Shown here one piece after another: positions 24,108-35,168 of a stretch of DNA of 64,000 nucleotides. The translations under genes were made by a program, and so were the position numbers. A model generated the notes under the pieces. That model worked only from the letters and a program-made list of their open reading frames with translations, was not told the DNA's origin and made no database searches. The DNA is from Warburgia ugandensis (Eukaryota > Streptophyta > Magnoliopsida > Canellales > Canellaceae). Position 1 is the stretch's first letter. Each line of letters begins with the position of its first letter. The stretch spans positions 41,047,880 to 41,111,879 of the forward strand of contig CP141132.1 of assembly GCA_035236585.1 (NCBI GenBank), given 5' to 3'.

Positions 24108-25090
24108 TTAAGAACGAGATAAGTAGAGAAGGATGTGTATAAACTCATAAAAGCAAGAGAAAAGAAGAGTAAGAACTTATACCACATTGTGTAGTAGAGT
24201 GATGACCAACAGGTACTAGTAAAGAATGGCAAGATCAAACAAACATGGGACAATTACTTTCAAAATTTGATAAATGATAATTACCATGAGAATATAGCGA
24301 TTGAAAGTACTATAAACCACATAATGTTGGGAATTATAGATATTGACCGCGAAATACCTCAAGTGAAAGAGGCCTTGAAAAGGATGAAATTAGGAAAGGT
24401 TCTAGGGCTTGATGGCATACCAATAGAGGTTTGGAATTATATGGGAGATACTAGGGTAGTTTGGTTGAAAAAATTATTTAATGTGATTGTGGAATTGAAG
24501 AAAATGCCAAATGAATGGAAGAAGAGCTCTATTATACCAATTTACAAGAATAAAAGAGACATGCAGAGCTGCACTAATTATTGTAGGATCAAACTTATGA
24601 GCAATACCATGGAACTTTTTGAAAAAAGTGATAGAGAAGAGACTATGGCATGAGACAAGTGTAACAAAGAACCAATTTGGCTTCATTCCTAGGAAGTCTA
24701 CCATGGGAGCTATTTTCTTGCTTAGACAATTGACAAAGAAATATATTGAGATGAGGTAGGACCTTCACATGGTCTTTATTAATTTAGAAAAATTTAATGA
24801 TAGGGTACCTAGAGAGTTGTAATGGTGGGTGCTAGGCGAGAAAGGGGTTTTACGGGGGTATATAGACATAATTAGGGATATGTATTGAGAAGTAGTAACA
24901 AAAGTTAAGACCACTGTTGGAGAGACTAGTAATTTTCATATCTTTATAGGATTGCACCGAGGATCTAAATTAAGGCCGTACCTTTTCATGTCGCCGATGG
25001 ATGAATTAACAAAACATCTACATGAGGAGATTCCATGGTGCATATTGTTTGCGGATATATAGTTTTGATTAATGAGACAAGGAGATTACA
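24108..25090 (+). pseudogene. RTE-type LINE reverse transcriptase remnant, copy 2 (inverted)
   Basis: The plus strand repeats the same protein part as copy 1 in the opposite direction. It has the linker (VEKDVYKLIKAREKK, about 24123), VLVKNGKIKQTWDNYF, then the open stretch 24267-24653 with GLDGIPIEV, MGDTRVVWLKKLF and SSIIPIYKNKRDM. Frameshifted remnants of the PGRST, DL..AYDRVP and HGGIPWC-type blocks run to about 25080. Homology stops around the DETR motif near 25085. Both copies begin at the same residue of the linker, so the pair forms a long diverged inverted repeat centred near 24107. It is not functional: stops and frame changes are numerous. Confidence 0.75.
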
Positions 25091-25099
25091 AGATGAGGT

Positions 25100-27884
25100 G
25101 ATGAAACATCAAATGGATTAAATTTCTTTGAATTAAGAAATAAAATTTGAATCAAAGGTTAGGATTAGAGATCACCTACACTAGCATTATGGTCCACCAT
25201 TCATTATTCCTCCTTATAACTTAAGAAGTATATTGAAACTACGATCATTTTCTTAGAATGTGGTTTCTATGAAAAATTAAATTGAAAATCATTGATCTTT
25301 AGAAACTACATAGATTACCAAATCCTAAGTATTCGGTGTAAACCAAAGAATTGTGCTAAGGGTAATTCTATCTTTTCTAAATTAAGATCAATTTTAAATT
25401 AAATTTCCTAAGACATTTAAGACATTAGAAATTATTGAGTGGTGTTTCCTAATGTTATTCAAAGATCACTTTAATCCTAAGAAAAAATAAACTAGCATAA
25501 CATAATTTCTAATTTAACATACATTAGTTAAATCTAAATTAAAGTAATGAAATTTTAAATAAATTAAATTAGTCTAAAACTAAAAAAAGAGCTATTGTAA
25601 AAATATGCTAAAACATACTTTTCATTATTTTTTCACTCACTTGCTTATGACAATGATTGAGAAAGAGAAAATTTACAAGGAAAGATAAAAGAAACAAATA
25701 AAACTAAATATTTCTAATTGTTGAGAAGATTCTTTAATACTTCCTTAACTCATTATGTTTCAAATGTATCCAAGAACCTTCATCTCAAATTTCACTCAAA
25801 TCTAGTAAGAATTCAAAAAGAAACATGTGCATGCAGTGTGCAAATGTAACTTCAAAGAGTGTCACAAGCATTTCATCTAGAAAAATAAAATTTTAATACC
25901 AGTGTTTCTCAGCAACATTATCACATGAAAATTGTTCCTTAATTAATTATCTTCAAGATAAGATATCATGATCTAAAATAAGCTAAGAATGCAATGTGAT
26001 ATAAAAGTACAAAATCATGGGGGAGTGTCACTAGTGATCGGGAATTACAGGTTTTTTCTACATACACCTAATAAGCATGATGAACAAGGGTACTCTGGCC
26101 AAGTATTTCACCACCTTAGAGATTAAATTTTTCTCTAATATTTGGTACCTAGCATAATTAAATATTAAGAATCCAATGGTATGGTTATATTTGCAATAAA
26201 TGTTATAGATTGAAATGCATTTGATAAAAAAATGTGGCCAAATCATCATGCACTGGAGCAGTGATGTTGTTAGGAAATCCATCAGTATAGTTAGATCATG
26301 AAGAATATTAACGTAAATGTATATGTTTGATAGACAATATGACTTGTTCATCACAGATAATAACAGTGCAGAATAGAACCTGTTGCCATTGTCTTAAAGA
26401 AATCTCATCCAAAAATCAATGAAATTATTGGACACTAATTAAAAGTTCTTCCTATTGCTTGGGAGACATTTCTAATGAGTTATATCAATAAAAAAATAAA
26501 AATAAAAATCCTTACTAAAATAAGGAAAATCTAACCCTCTATTTTCAATTGTAGTAAGAGTAAGAAAACAAAAAAAACAAGGAAGAGAATATCCTACTCT
26601 AGTCCTATCTTCCTTTGGAAAAATTCATCTCATTTATTCCTGGGTGACATGAGAGCATTATCAATAGTTTAGATCATTGATTAACACCAAAATAAACACA
26701 AGGAAGGGAGAGATTCAAAGTTCTATTACTACATATCCATATGGTAGCATTAAGGAAAAAAGTTGAAAGAGCCTAGATTTTCCCCTGCTTTCTTGCCCTC
26801 TTCTAATGAAAATCATTAAGGGAATACTAGAGAACTTAGTTCTAGTATCTCCTTTGTGGACTAAGAATACAAAAAAAATAGTGAATTAAAATGCTTACTA
26901 TACAAGTGGACTAAGGAAAGGAGTTTTTCTCCTCCTTCCAACTCCACTCTTCTTCTTCTTGCTCTCCTTACACCTCTCTACTTGCATCACCCCACCTTTT
27001 TTCCTTCCTTTCTCCTCCTTATATAGATCTAGGAGTAACTAATGTTAGTAGCTGCTCGCTTTCTTCTTGAGCCCCCCATTAATCTACCTTTGAATCCCTC
27101 CTCCAATCGCCCTCTTTCCATGAAAGTATAATGATTCTAGGTGCTTTCCCTTTATAGCATTAGTAGCTCCCTCTTGTTTACAAAAAGTCAGGATACTATC
27201 TTGCTTCTAACTAACAACTCTCCTTGTCACATGGCAACAACATGGAGCTATCACCCTTAAGATCTCTACCCTTTATCCATCCATCTAATCTCAATTACTT
27301 GTTTTGATTTGATCTTCACTTGAAGAGTCCATCAAGTGTAATCCCTCATCATCACATGAGATCTCATACATTCTCTTATCATACACATGCCATACATATA
27401 TATTCCCAATCTTGTGGGCCCTTGATTGACTGGGACCCATGTATGATCTTTCACTTTCATACCATAGTGTGAGTGATCTAGCCTTCCATGAGCTTGGTGG
27501 TGGAATAGATGAATTGATCCTTAAATACTTGGGATTTTACTTCTTCAATTGATCTGGTTCATAGAAACTAGATTGATCTTAGCCATCCATTTATATTTAA
27601 TGTTGATCAATGAGATAAAATATTGATTGGCTTGATCTCTCCACTTGGATCTTAACATATAACCTATAACACATAGAGAATCCTAATTAGTATTATTTTA
27701 CCTATGGTTTTAAATAGAATTTCCTTCCAATGATGACCTAACCTCGAAAATATACTAGATTACAATTAGATGGAGATTAATCCATTTAGTGCAAACCCAT
27801 CGTATAAATCTAAAATTGATCAATCTCATACACTAAAAAGATACAAAATTTAGGGTTTTTCGATACAAAATTAAGCACTCAACA
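25100..27884 (-). mobile_element. 3' LTR of a minus-strand Athila-like element (left edge uncertain)
   Basis: The right edge is well supported. At 27871-27884 the minus strand starts TGTTGAGTGCTTAA, matching the start of the plus-strand Athila LTR (TGTTAAGTGCTC at 53075). It is preceded by a purine tract matching the one before that LTR. The body is noncoding, with a pyrimidine-rich zone at 26930-27160 and many GATC-containing words at 27250-27660. The left edge is placed near the end of RTE homology at 25.1 kb only by inference. No gene is seen. Confidence 0.5.
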
Positions 27885-29700
27885 CACCCCCAACCAACAT
27901 TTTGCTATTCCCAAGCAAAGAATGGAAATTCATTTTATTGAAAAGTTGACATGTTCATTGGTACTCACAATTGTGTTTAGCTTATGCAAGAAGTCCTTGA
28001 CCCCCTAAGTTTCCCTTAGTAGATGAGTTATGCCTCATGAGGTTTATCCACAAAATTTAAAAAGAGGTCAATTTCTAAATTTATCTTAGAAAATTCTAAT
28101 TTATTAGGCTTCGATAACATTAGCAAGCTAATAAGAATAGATGAATGTTTACAAACCTACTCATATGCTGAAGATATTCATTTAAATTTGCATCTCAAAT
28201 TGTAGTGTGTGTGTGTAGTCAACATATAAATAATTACTGATCTAATTAGAAAAATGTTTGACCTCAAATATCACAATTTAAATGTACACTCAGCAATAAA
28301 ACTCTCAAAAAAAGGGTCAAAAGTTTCTCTTAATTATATGAGCAAAGTTTTCTAATTCTAATAGCCCATGTCTTATATGAAAGAAGGAAGGTACTAAGAA
28401 ATTATACTAATCTCTTTAGAAAATGATGTCATTACCAAGATAAAGTTAAGGAATATCTTACCGTAATTTCTATATATATATATATATATGGCCATCATGA
28501 CCACATACAACCTAAGATCAATAAGCCTTTATGTAGGATGAAACATAGGCTTAGGACAATGAGATGAAAAGAACGGATAAAGTATTCAAAGTCTCCCAAA
28601 ATAAGTATAGGTCTTCAGCTAAAGATTGACAAATCTTTTTTAGTGTACTAAAGTGAACTTTCTTTTACACTTTTCTATTTTTCTTCTTTTATATCTTATT
28701 TCTTTTGCATCTTTTGAATTTATTTGGATCTCGTTGAAGAACTTTCTCTTTTTTACAATCACTTTCTTTATTGAATTCCAATTTAAAGATATTTCTTCAA
28801 CCATCTTTAACTTATTTCTGAAGAAAATAAGTAATGGATATTTAATATTGGGTCAATATGCTGCATGTAATTGGGTTTGCAAGAAAAAAAGGCTTATATA
28901 AAAGTATCAAAAAGGTTAACTAGTGGTAAAAATATCATCGAGTATGCTTTTTGGCTCTAATTTTCAGCAAGGGTGGCCTAAATCATTTCTTAGGTTTAAT
29001 AATTTCTATCTATTTCAACAAACTTCTAAAAAATTAAGGGCAATAATCAGTGATTACTCTTGGTAATTGACCTAATCAAAGAATATTACGATCAACTAGA
29101 ATTTACACAGCCATAGAAAATTGTGGATTTTTTGTACAACCATCAGATAAAATGAATTGCTCAAATAATCACATGGTTTATAGGTCTCCACTTGTTTTCT
29201 TCAGGATTTCAAATTCATAACCACTTATTAGTATAAACTCAGTACATGTGACTATGTGCATAAGATTGTTTGAGATTTACTTGTCATGAAGAACTTTAGA
29301 AAGTAAGTGAAAGAAGAAACTAATCATGTACTATTCTATTAATAAGCTAAAGTAATGAGGAAGCACTTTGGAAAATCTAATTCTCATCACCTTATAGGAA
29401 TTGACTTGAATTTTAAAAATATTTTAAAATTTTCTCATATTTTAAAAAAATGACTATAAAAAGTATAGAATTCATTAGAATTCTACACCCCCAACCTAAG
29501 GGAAACATTGTCCTCAATGTTTGAAAGATAAGCTATGTATTTATGTGACTTGAGAAAAAAATGGATGTAAATAGCCTAAACTCTAGAAATTTCTAGGTGG
29601 CCCCCTATGACTGCTAAGATTAACATCTTCACCTAGATGCTTCTAAGGCTTGAACCCACTCAATCTTGGTAGACAGGATCCTCTAGATTTATGGTCTCAA
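27885..29700 (-). mobile_element. 3' noncoding internal region of the minus-strand Athila-like element
   Basis: This region is homologous, inverted, to 51430-53074 of the plus-strand element. The terminal polypurine tract is at 27885-27899 and a second purine tract is at 29485-29500 next to an ACATTG-T/G-TCCTCAATGT-type stretch. The two sites are about 1.6 kb apart in both elements. A purine-rich, Lys/Glu-like stretch at 28650-28760 (minus strand) corresponds to 52190-52260. No env-like frame is seen. Confidence 0.7.
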
Positions 29701-29921
29701 CTTCTGAATTAACCCACTCTAGGTATGGTTTTAAACATTGTCCATTAACTTTGAAAGTGTGGCCAATCCTAGTATCTTCAATCTAGACGGTCCCTAAGAA
29801 AAATACCTAATTGACAATATAGGGACCAATCCATCAAGTTCTAAGCTTCCCATGGAACATATGAAGATAAAGTTATAAAGGAGTACCTTTTGGGATGGAG
29901 TAGAGGATTTTCTCAAAATTA
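29700..29921 (-). pseudogene. Athila-like integrase C-terminal remnant
   Basis: The minus strand near 29920-29830 carries the eroded QKVLLYN...PG-L block, and near 29790-29720 the conserved HTFKVNGQ.LKPYL stretch seen at the end of Athila-type integrase. The plus-strand counterpart is at 51050-51240. Frames shift at least twice. Homology ends near 29921, where repeat R begins, so the rest of the integrase and everything upstream is missing. Confidence 0.6.
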
Positions 29922-30023
29922 GGTGAGATGAATATCTGTGTACATGAATAATGAATGATTGCAATGCACTATGTGTTAAGCATGAAAAAGTATTTTGTAT
30001 GACTGAATGCTCATGAAATGGTT
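29922..30023 (+). repeat. Repeat R, copy 1, left part
   Basis: GAGATGAATA and the following 95 bases match 61833-61920 (shared GTACATGAATAATGAATGATTG and TTTTGTATGACT). Solo LTR C interrupts it at 30024 and it resumes at 33233. No coding content. The family is unclassified. Confidence 0.65.
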
Positions 30024-33000
30024 TGTAACACCCTCAATTTTTATAACATTTTTTTATAATAATAATAGTCAAGATCCCAAAATCAAAAGATTCTATTAAT
30101 TATTTTATTAGAACATTTACTGAAAATCCTTCGAGTGTTATCTCCTTTTTCCAAAAACATCATGACCACAATTAAAAGACAAATATAAGTACACAACAAT
30201 AAATTTAAGACAATACTAATATCAAATCCAACGTCAAAATCAACGACGCCTTTATTTTTAAAACAATAAAATCTAAAAACATAATGTTGTCGCCCAGTGT
30301 CTATCCATCATAATAATCCACCATACTTAAAGACAAGTTCATAATATATATATATATGTGTGTGTGTGTGTCATAATCAAATCCATCTAATGAAGGTATA
30401 TAGTCCATAAAATAGGTTCAAATAGTAATCCATCAAACGACTCACGTCCAGCTACCTATCAGTCAAATCAAGTGGTCACCACTGCTAACATTGTCCCTTC
30501 ATGGCCTTACCTTCCCTGTTGTCACGCTCGGTATCTGAGGCATTGAAAAACAAAGCAATGCCATAGCAAGCTATTGCTTATGTAGGTACATAGACATTTA
30601 ATGTAATAATAAGGAAAAACAAAATCTAATAACAATGTTGATATAATGTGTAGATCAATTATCCCTAAAAATATAAGTATCATAAGCAATGCCAATATAA
30701 TCTTAAAACATCATATACGATAAAACATGCATCTTATGAATTTAAAACATGATGATCTCATGGATGTAAAACATGATATGATCCAATATCAATAAGCATA
30801 TAATAACAAATAGGGCAACCCAAGGTACGTGGGTCCCACGAGTGTCCCATACACTCGTATAACAGATCATGAGTACTCATATCAATCCTCTGAGAGTCGT
30901 CACACCCAAGCATGCCATAATATCTCCATGCTCATCATGCAAGCATATAGAATAAGAGTGTGGATCGTCACACCACAATGGCAACTCCTCCAAGATCTCA
31001 ACCACCGCCACTCCCCGTCGACACCATGACGGGAGACTTAACGTCTGTCCCCATGGAAAGGCCCGACGATGTTACCAAACCCCTATCAAAAGCCATCTGT
31101 GGGCAGGTGTCTATCACATCATAATCACATCACAATTTTGGAGGGTGGTTAGCTGGACCTACGCCCTCTTAGCATGAGATCCATTGGGTGAGAGCACCCA
31201 TCATAAATCACAAAACACAAAAATCACATATCTCGTAAAACCAGCAGCACTCATGGCTCACAATCCCCAAGGCACACCCCTCATCCTAGGGTTAGCCTCT
31301 TAAAGGACTAGCCACCAAGTCTCCACCATCAATTTCTATGAAAACCCATCAATCTCAGTGATGCAATAAGGAAAGATAATTACTAATCACACATAAGATA
31401 TGCAGTATCAATCTCACAAAACAATCGATCATGAAAACCCATTCAATATACTATCAAAATATAATATCGATCATAGCATATAATGTTGAATCTCACATAA
31501 TCTCAGAATAAATAAACAAATCACAATAAATCACAATCAACCATGAACTATATGATAATGCAAAGTTTTAGAAATCAAAACATAACATTAAATGTTGTCA
31601 CCTACCTCAATGAGAGATAACCCAAATCAAGTGTGTAATTCTCTTAACTTGTATGCTCAGATATACTTGTCAATATCACAATACTATTTTGTGTTATTTA
31701 TTTTATCTTAGTGGAATCGACGGTGATCCGACCATTGGATCATTCTCTAAGGTCTTTATTTATGATTAGATCCTTAATCCCCATATTAATTGTTATTAAT
31801 CAATCCTATGTCATGTTCATCTGCTCATTTTGTGTGCATCTATAGTTTACATCTTGATCTGACGGTCAAATCATCTTTAGATCCATAATTTTTCAAGATC
31901 TGGTTTAGATCAATGGTCTAGATCAATTACTAAAGTAATTACATCTAATCTGATCCTTAGGATCCTCAGTTAGTATCATATATTATCTAATTGTCCAAGT
32001 CCTAGTGCCTAATCACCCTTTGATTGGCCAGATCTAAGTGATTGAGTGCTATTTTATAAATTTAGCCTGACCAAACATGATTTGATCAAGATTCTAATGC
32101 TAAAATCATGTCTGCATCATCAAGATGGTTCTAACGGACCTTTCAGATCTAAGATTGGGCTTCTGTAGCCTCCAAAATCTAAATAAACCTTTTCAAATAA
32201 AAGATCAAATCAAAATCAAAGTTTACACTAGTTTCAATGTGTGAAAGGCATTTAAACTGGCAAAAAAAGGTGTTTTACACTAGTTTACATAGGCGAACGA
32301 TGTTTACACTAGTTTACATCGGTGAAACAACATTTACACTAGTGTAAAATGACGTCATGATGTGCATAGTCACCAAGATGAGTGGCGCGTTTCAGCCATC
32401 CACTTTTGTGCATCCCAGTGGACGTCTTGGGTGCACCGTCCATTGGGGATGATGAACCCGAGCCGTCCACCTTGTTTTGGGTTGATCAGAGCTCTAAATG
32501 CTTTGATTTTTTATCTGTTTTCATCGTTCCTAGGGTTTTTGGGTTCAAAGATCACAATGAATTGCTCAGATCTACCATTTGAGGTGTCCTTAATGTGGGT
32601 CTAAACATGCTCCATGGTTTTGACATCTTAGGCCATCCAACGGCCATTCAGTCCAGATCCAACTCGGATTTGAGAGGGGAAGTTTGGGAAATGATATGAA
32701 AAACAAGTTAAAGTATGTGGCTTACTTGATTAGAGCTGGAGATGGGAGATCAGAGCCCTATGAAACGTCCAAACTTCAGTTCATTTTCAGGGCGTGCCCA
32801 GGGGGAAGCTAGGGTTTTTCTTTGGTTGTTTGACATAGGAATGGAAAGGGGAATGAGTTTATGTTGTTGTAGATCCGATTTTCTTGAAAGGAAAGGTAGA
32901 TCTCCGCCTTCGTCATTAGAGCTGCAATGGGAATGGAAAGGGGTGCCATTATCTAAATGACCCCCTCTAATTTGCGTCCCTAACAATTTACCAATTTACC

Positions 33001-33232
33001 CTTGAATTTAAAATGATCATATCTCACTCATTCGAACTCCATTTTCAATGTTCTTTACACCAATATCTCACTCATCCGAACTTTGTTTTCGACATTCTTT
33101 ATACCGTTCAATTTCTATTGACGTGTACTTTCTAGTTGTAGTTGTTTCAAAACCAAATTCCATGCACAAATTTTTTTAATTTAATTATTTTATTTTATTA
33201 CTAATTTGGGGTTAAAAATTGAGGATATTACA
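30024..33232. mobile_element. Solo LTR C (3.2 kb)
   Basis: It starts TGTAACACCCTC and ends GAGGATATTACA. The flanks TGGTT (30019-30023) and TGTTG (33233-33237) match only in part. The uninterrupted copy of the surrounding repeat R at 61833-62445 shows that these bases are an insertion. The 3' part (AGGGGTGCC-TTATC, then GACCCCCT and ATTCGAACTCC near 32940-33040) resembles the 3' part of family B LTRs (17700-17820), so B and C are distant relatives. No gag-pol, primer site or internal LTR copy is present. Clustered motifs at 32222-32357 are listed separately. Confidence 0.7.
32222..32357. promoter_or_regulatory. Repeated TTTACACTAGT motifs with a TGACGTCA box in LTR C
   Basis: TTTACACTAGT occurs at 32222, 32274, 32303 and 32333. 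The last is part of a perfect 16-bp palindrome, TTTACACTAGTGTAAA (32333-32348). It is followed directly by TGACGTCA (32350-32357), a palindrome known as a binding site for plant TGA/bZIP factors. Direct repeats upstream of a bZIP-type box suit an LTR enhancer, but that role is inferred. Confidence 0.4.
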
Positions 33233-33770
33233 TGTTGATAATATAAGATTGCTTGAATATGTATAAAAGGAGTAGCACATTTATATTTTCACAAACTAAA
33301 TTGCTTAGGATTTATCAACTAATCAGGTTTGGACATGTGAATTAATTTCATAGATAGTTTGATTTGAGAAGTTATGATTTTAACTTGAGCTTGTGTTTTA
33401 AGACATCATGATTTGGTTTAGATATAAATAACTATTAAAATACAATGATTAAGTAAATCATGAACTGCATACTAAAATAGAAACTTTTTCCACATATATA
33501 AGCACAAGCTTGATGAGACATTATAATTGTTTACAACGTCTCACATTAAATAAGTAGAATGGAAGGATTGAATAGGTTAAGCTAGGGCTGTGAAAGTCAC
33601 TATGGAGTTGTAATTATAGAAGATTGAGAAATTCAATATCTAAAGGGAGAGCCTTACATATTGAGATTTGATTTGGGATTTATTAGAAAATGTGTATGTA
33701 TATTTACTTTGATGTAGTGGACTCATTTCTATTTGGGGGAGTTGTGTTGTGATGTGGTAGGGACTAGAGG
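33233..33770 (+). repeat. Repeat R, copy 1, right part
   Basis: It continues the match to 61920-62445, with shared stretches such as GAGAAGTTATGATTTT, AAGACATCATGATTTGGTT and CTTTGATGTAGTGGACTCAT. Homology stops close to GTGATGTGGT in both copies. No gene is seen. Confidence 0.65.
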
Positions 33771-34805
33771 TTTTGGGATGTGATAAGTTTTTGTATATTT
33801 GTTATTCAAAACAATGAAAATGATTTTTATTGTCTATCAGGTTTCACACGCATGAGTAAAATGAGTATATGTTTGAAAATTAAAGGAAACTTTATAAGAC
33901 TTTTATTAGGAATGAGATATTCATTTGACCATAAATCCTTGTATTTATGCAAGAAATGACACTCAGGATTTTTAAAAATGCTTTTCAATGAACAATTATT
34001 TATTATTATTATTATTATTATTATTTCAAAACCAATTTCAAACAAGGGATATCTAAAAATTTTAAAAAGTATTATGGAAATCCGAGGTGTCAGAGTTTTG
34101 TGTCAATGCCAAGATTCAATCGACTCACAACTAGTCACATCAAGGAAAGTTATTGGGAGACCCCAATATGAAGAGAGTTAGTCCTTGCCAAAGTAAAAAG
34201 GAGGGTATTTTTATGGATTAGTATAATTCTTGGAGGAAATGATCATAATATGAGAGCATATGAGTTAGTATCTTTAAGTTAAAACATCACCATGAGATAG
34301 AAGATCCATTTACAAGAGCAACCTCTTGAAAGTTTAAGTTTTAGCATGGATGGTGAGCATAGAGTTTTAAAGAGAATGACAATTATGGTATAACTATAGT
34401 TTGAGACTCATTATGAAGGAGATCAAGAGATAGTTAAAGTAGTCAAAATTTGTTGGAAAGTTGGAGAATCATAGAATTAGTCTGAATATGTAGAGGATTG
34501 ACAAATTAGAGATAATGATCAAGATTGGCAATAAACTTTTGACAAGAATGGCTTTAATTTTGATGTAGATGAGACAAAAAGGAAAGTACTGAGATAAGAA
34601 TTTTTTTTTATTAAAGTTAAATCATGAAATCATTCCAACCTAGATTGTAACTTAGAACTGAGATTTGTAAATAGACGAGAAGCCTATATAAGTAGTGTTG
34701 TTTGACCAATGATATAAAGAAATTCAAGTAATAGAATGTATATAAAATTTCCTAAGGAATGATGTGAAACAAATTTCAAGGATGAAATTACTATAGGGGG
34801 AAGAA
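33771..34805 (+). mobile_element. Degenerate 3' internal tail and polypurine tract of a chromovirus-like gypsy element
   Basis: The end is diagnostic: CAAATTTCAAGGATGAAATT (about 34770) followed by a CTATAGGGGGAAGAA purine tract (34791-34805) and TGTAATAACC. Del/Tekay-like chromoviruses end with a TTTCGAGGACGAAATT-like stretch, a G-rich purine tract and a TGTAAxACC LTR start. The preceding kilobase has no frame left and no chromodomain I can recognise. A (TTA)n run lies at 34001-34025. Confidence 0.5.
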
Positions 34806-35168
34806 TGTAATAACCTAATTTTTAAATTCCATTTCATGAAATTATTCAATTTTATTATGAATAACATATGAATTTGGAATACTGTGCTTTGGAGTTCTAA
34901 GCAATTGAGCTTTTGAAATATACTTACTTGATCCACAAAACCTCAATATTTGCAATGTATCGAGACAACTCCAACGAAATTAATTTTGTATGAAATAGAG
35001 ATCGGGGTGGAAAATAACCCAAAATTTAACAAATTTAAGTGGGGCTAAAATTGATAATGACCCCTCCACCTTTGTTTGAACATTGACCAATCAAACCACA
35101 TGGAGCTAGGCTAATACACTGCTGGTTACCCTATCATGTGTTGCCCTAGCTATCCCGCATTGGGCGAC
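34806..35168 (+). mobile_element. Start of a chromovirus-like 3' LTR, interrupted by Athila
   Basis: TGTAATAACCTAATTT follows the purine tract and begins an LTR that runs until the Athila 5' LTR at 35169. The remainder is expected after 55071. No gene is seen. Confidence 0.5.

Noticed and set aside
22170..25090. Twin-primed inversion of one LINE
   Set aside because: Twin priming joins different parts of one element; here both arms encode the same linker and RT part.
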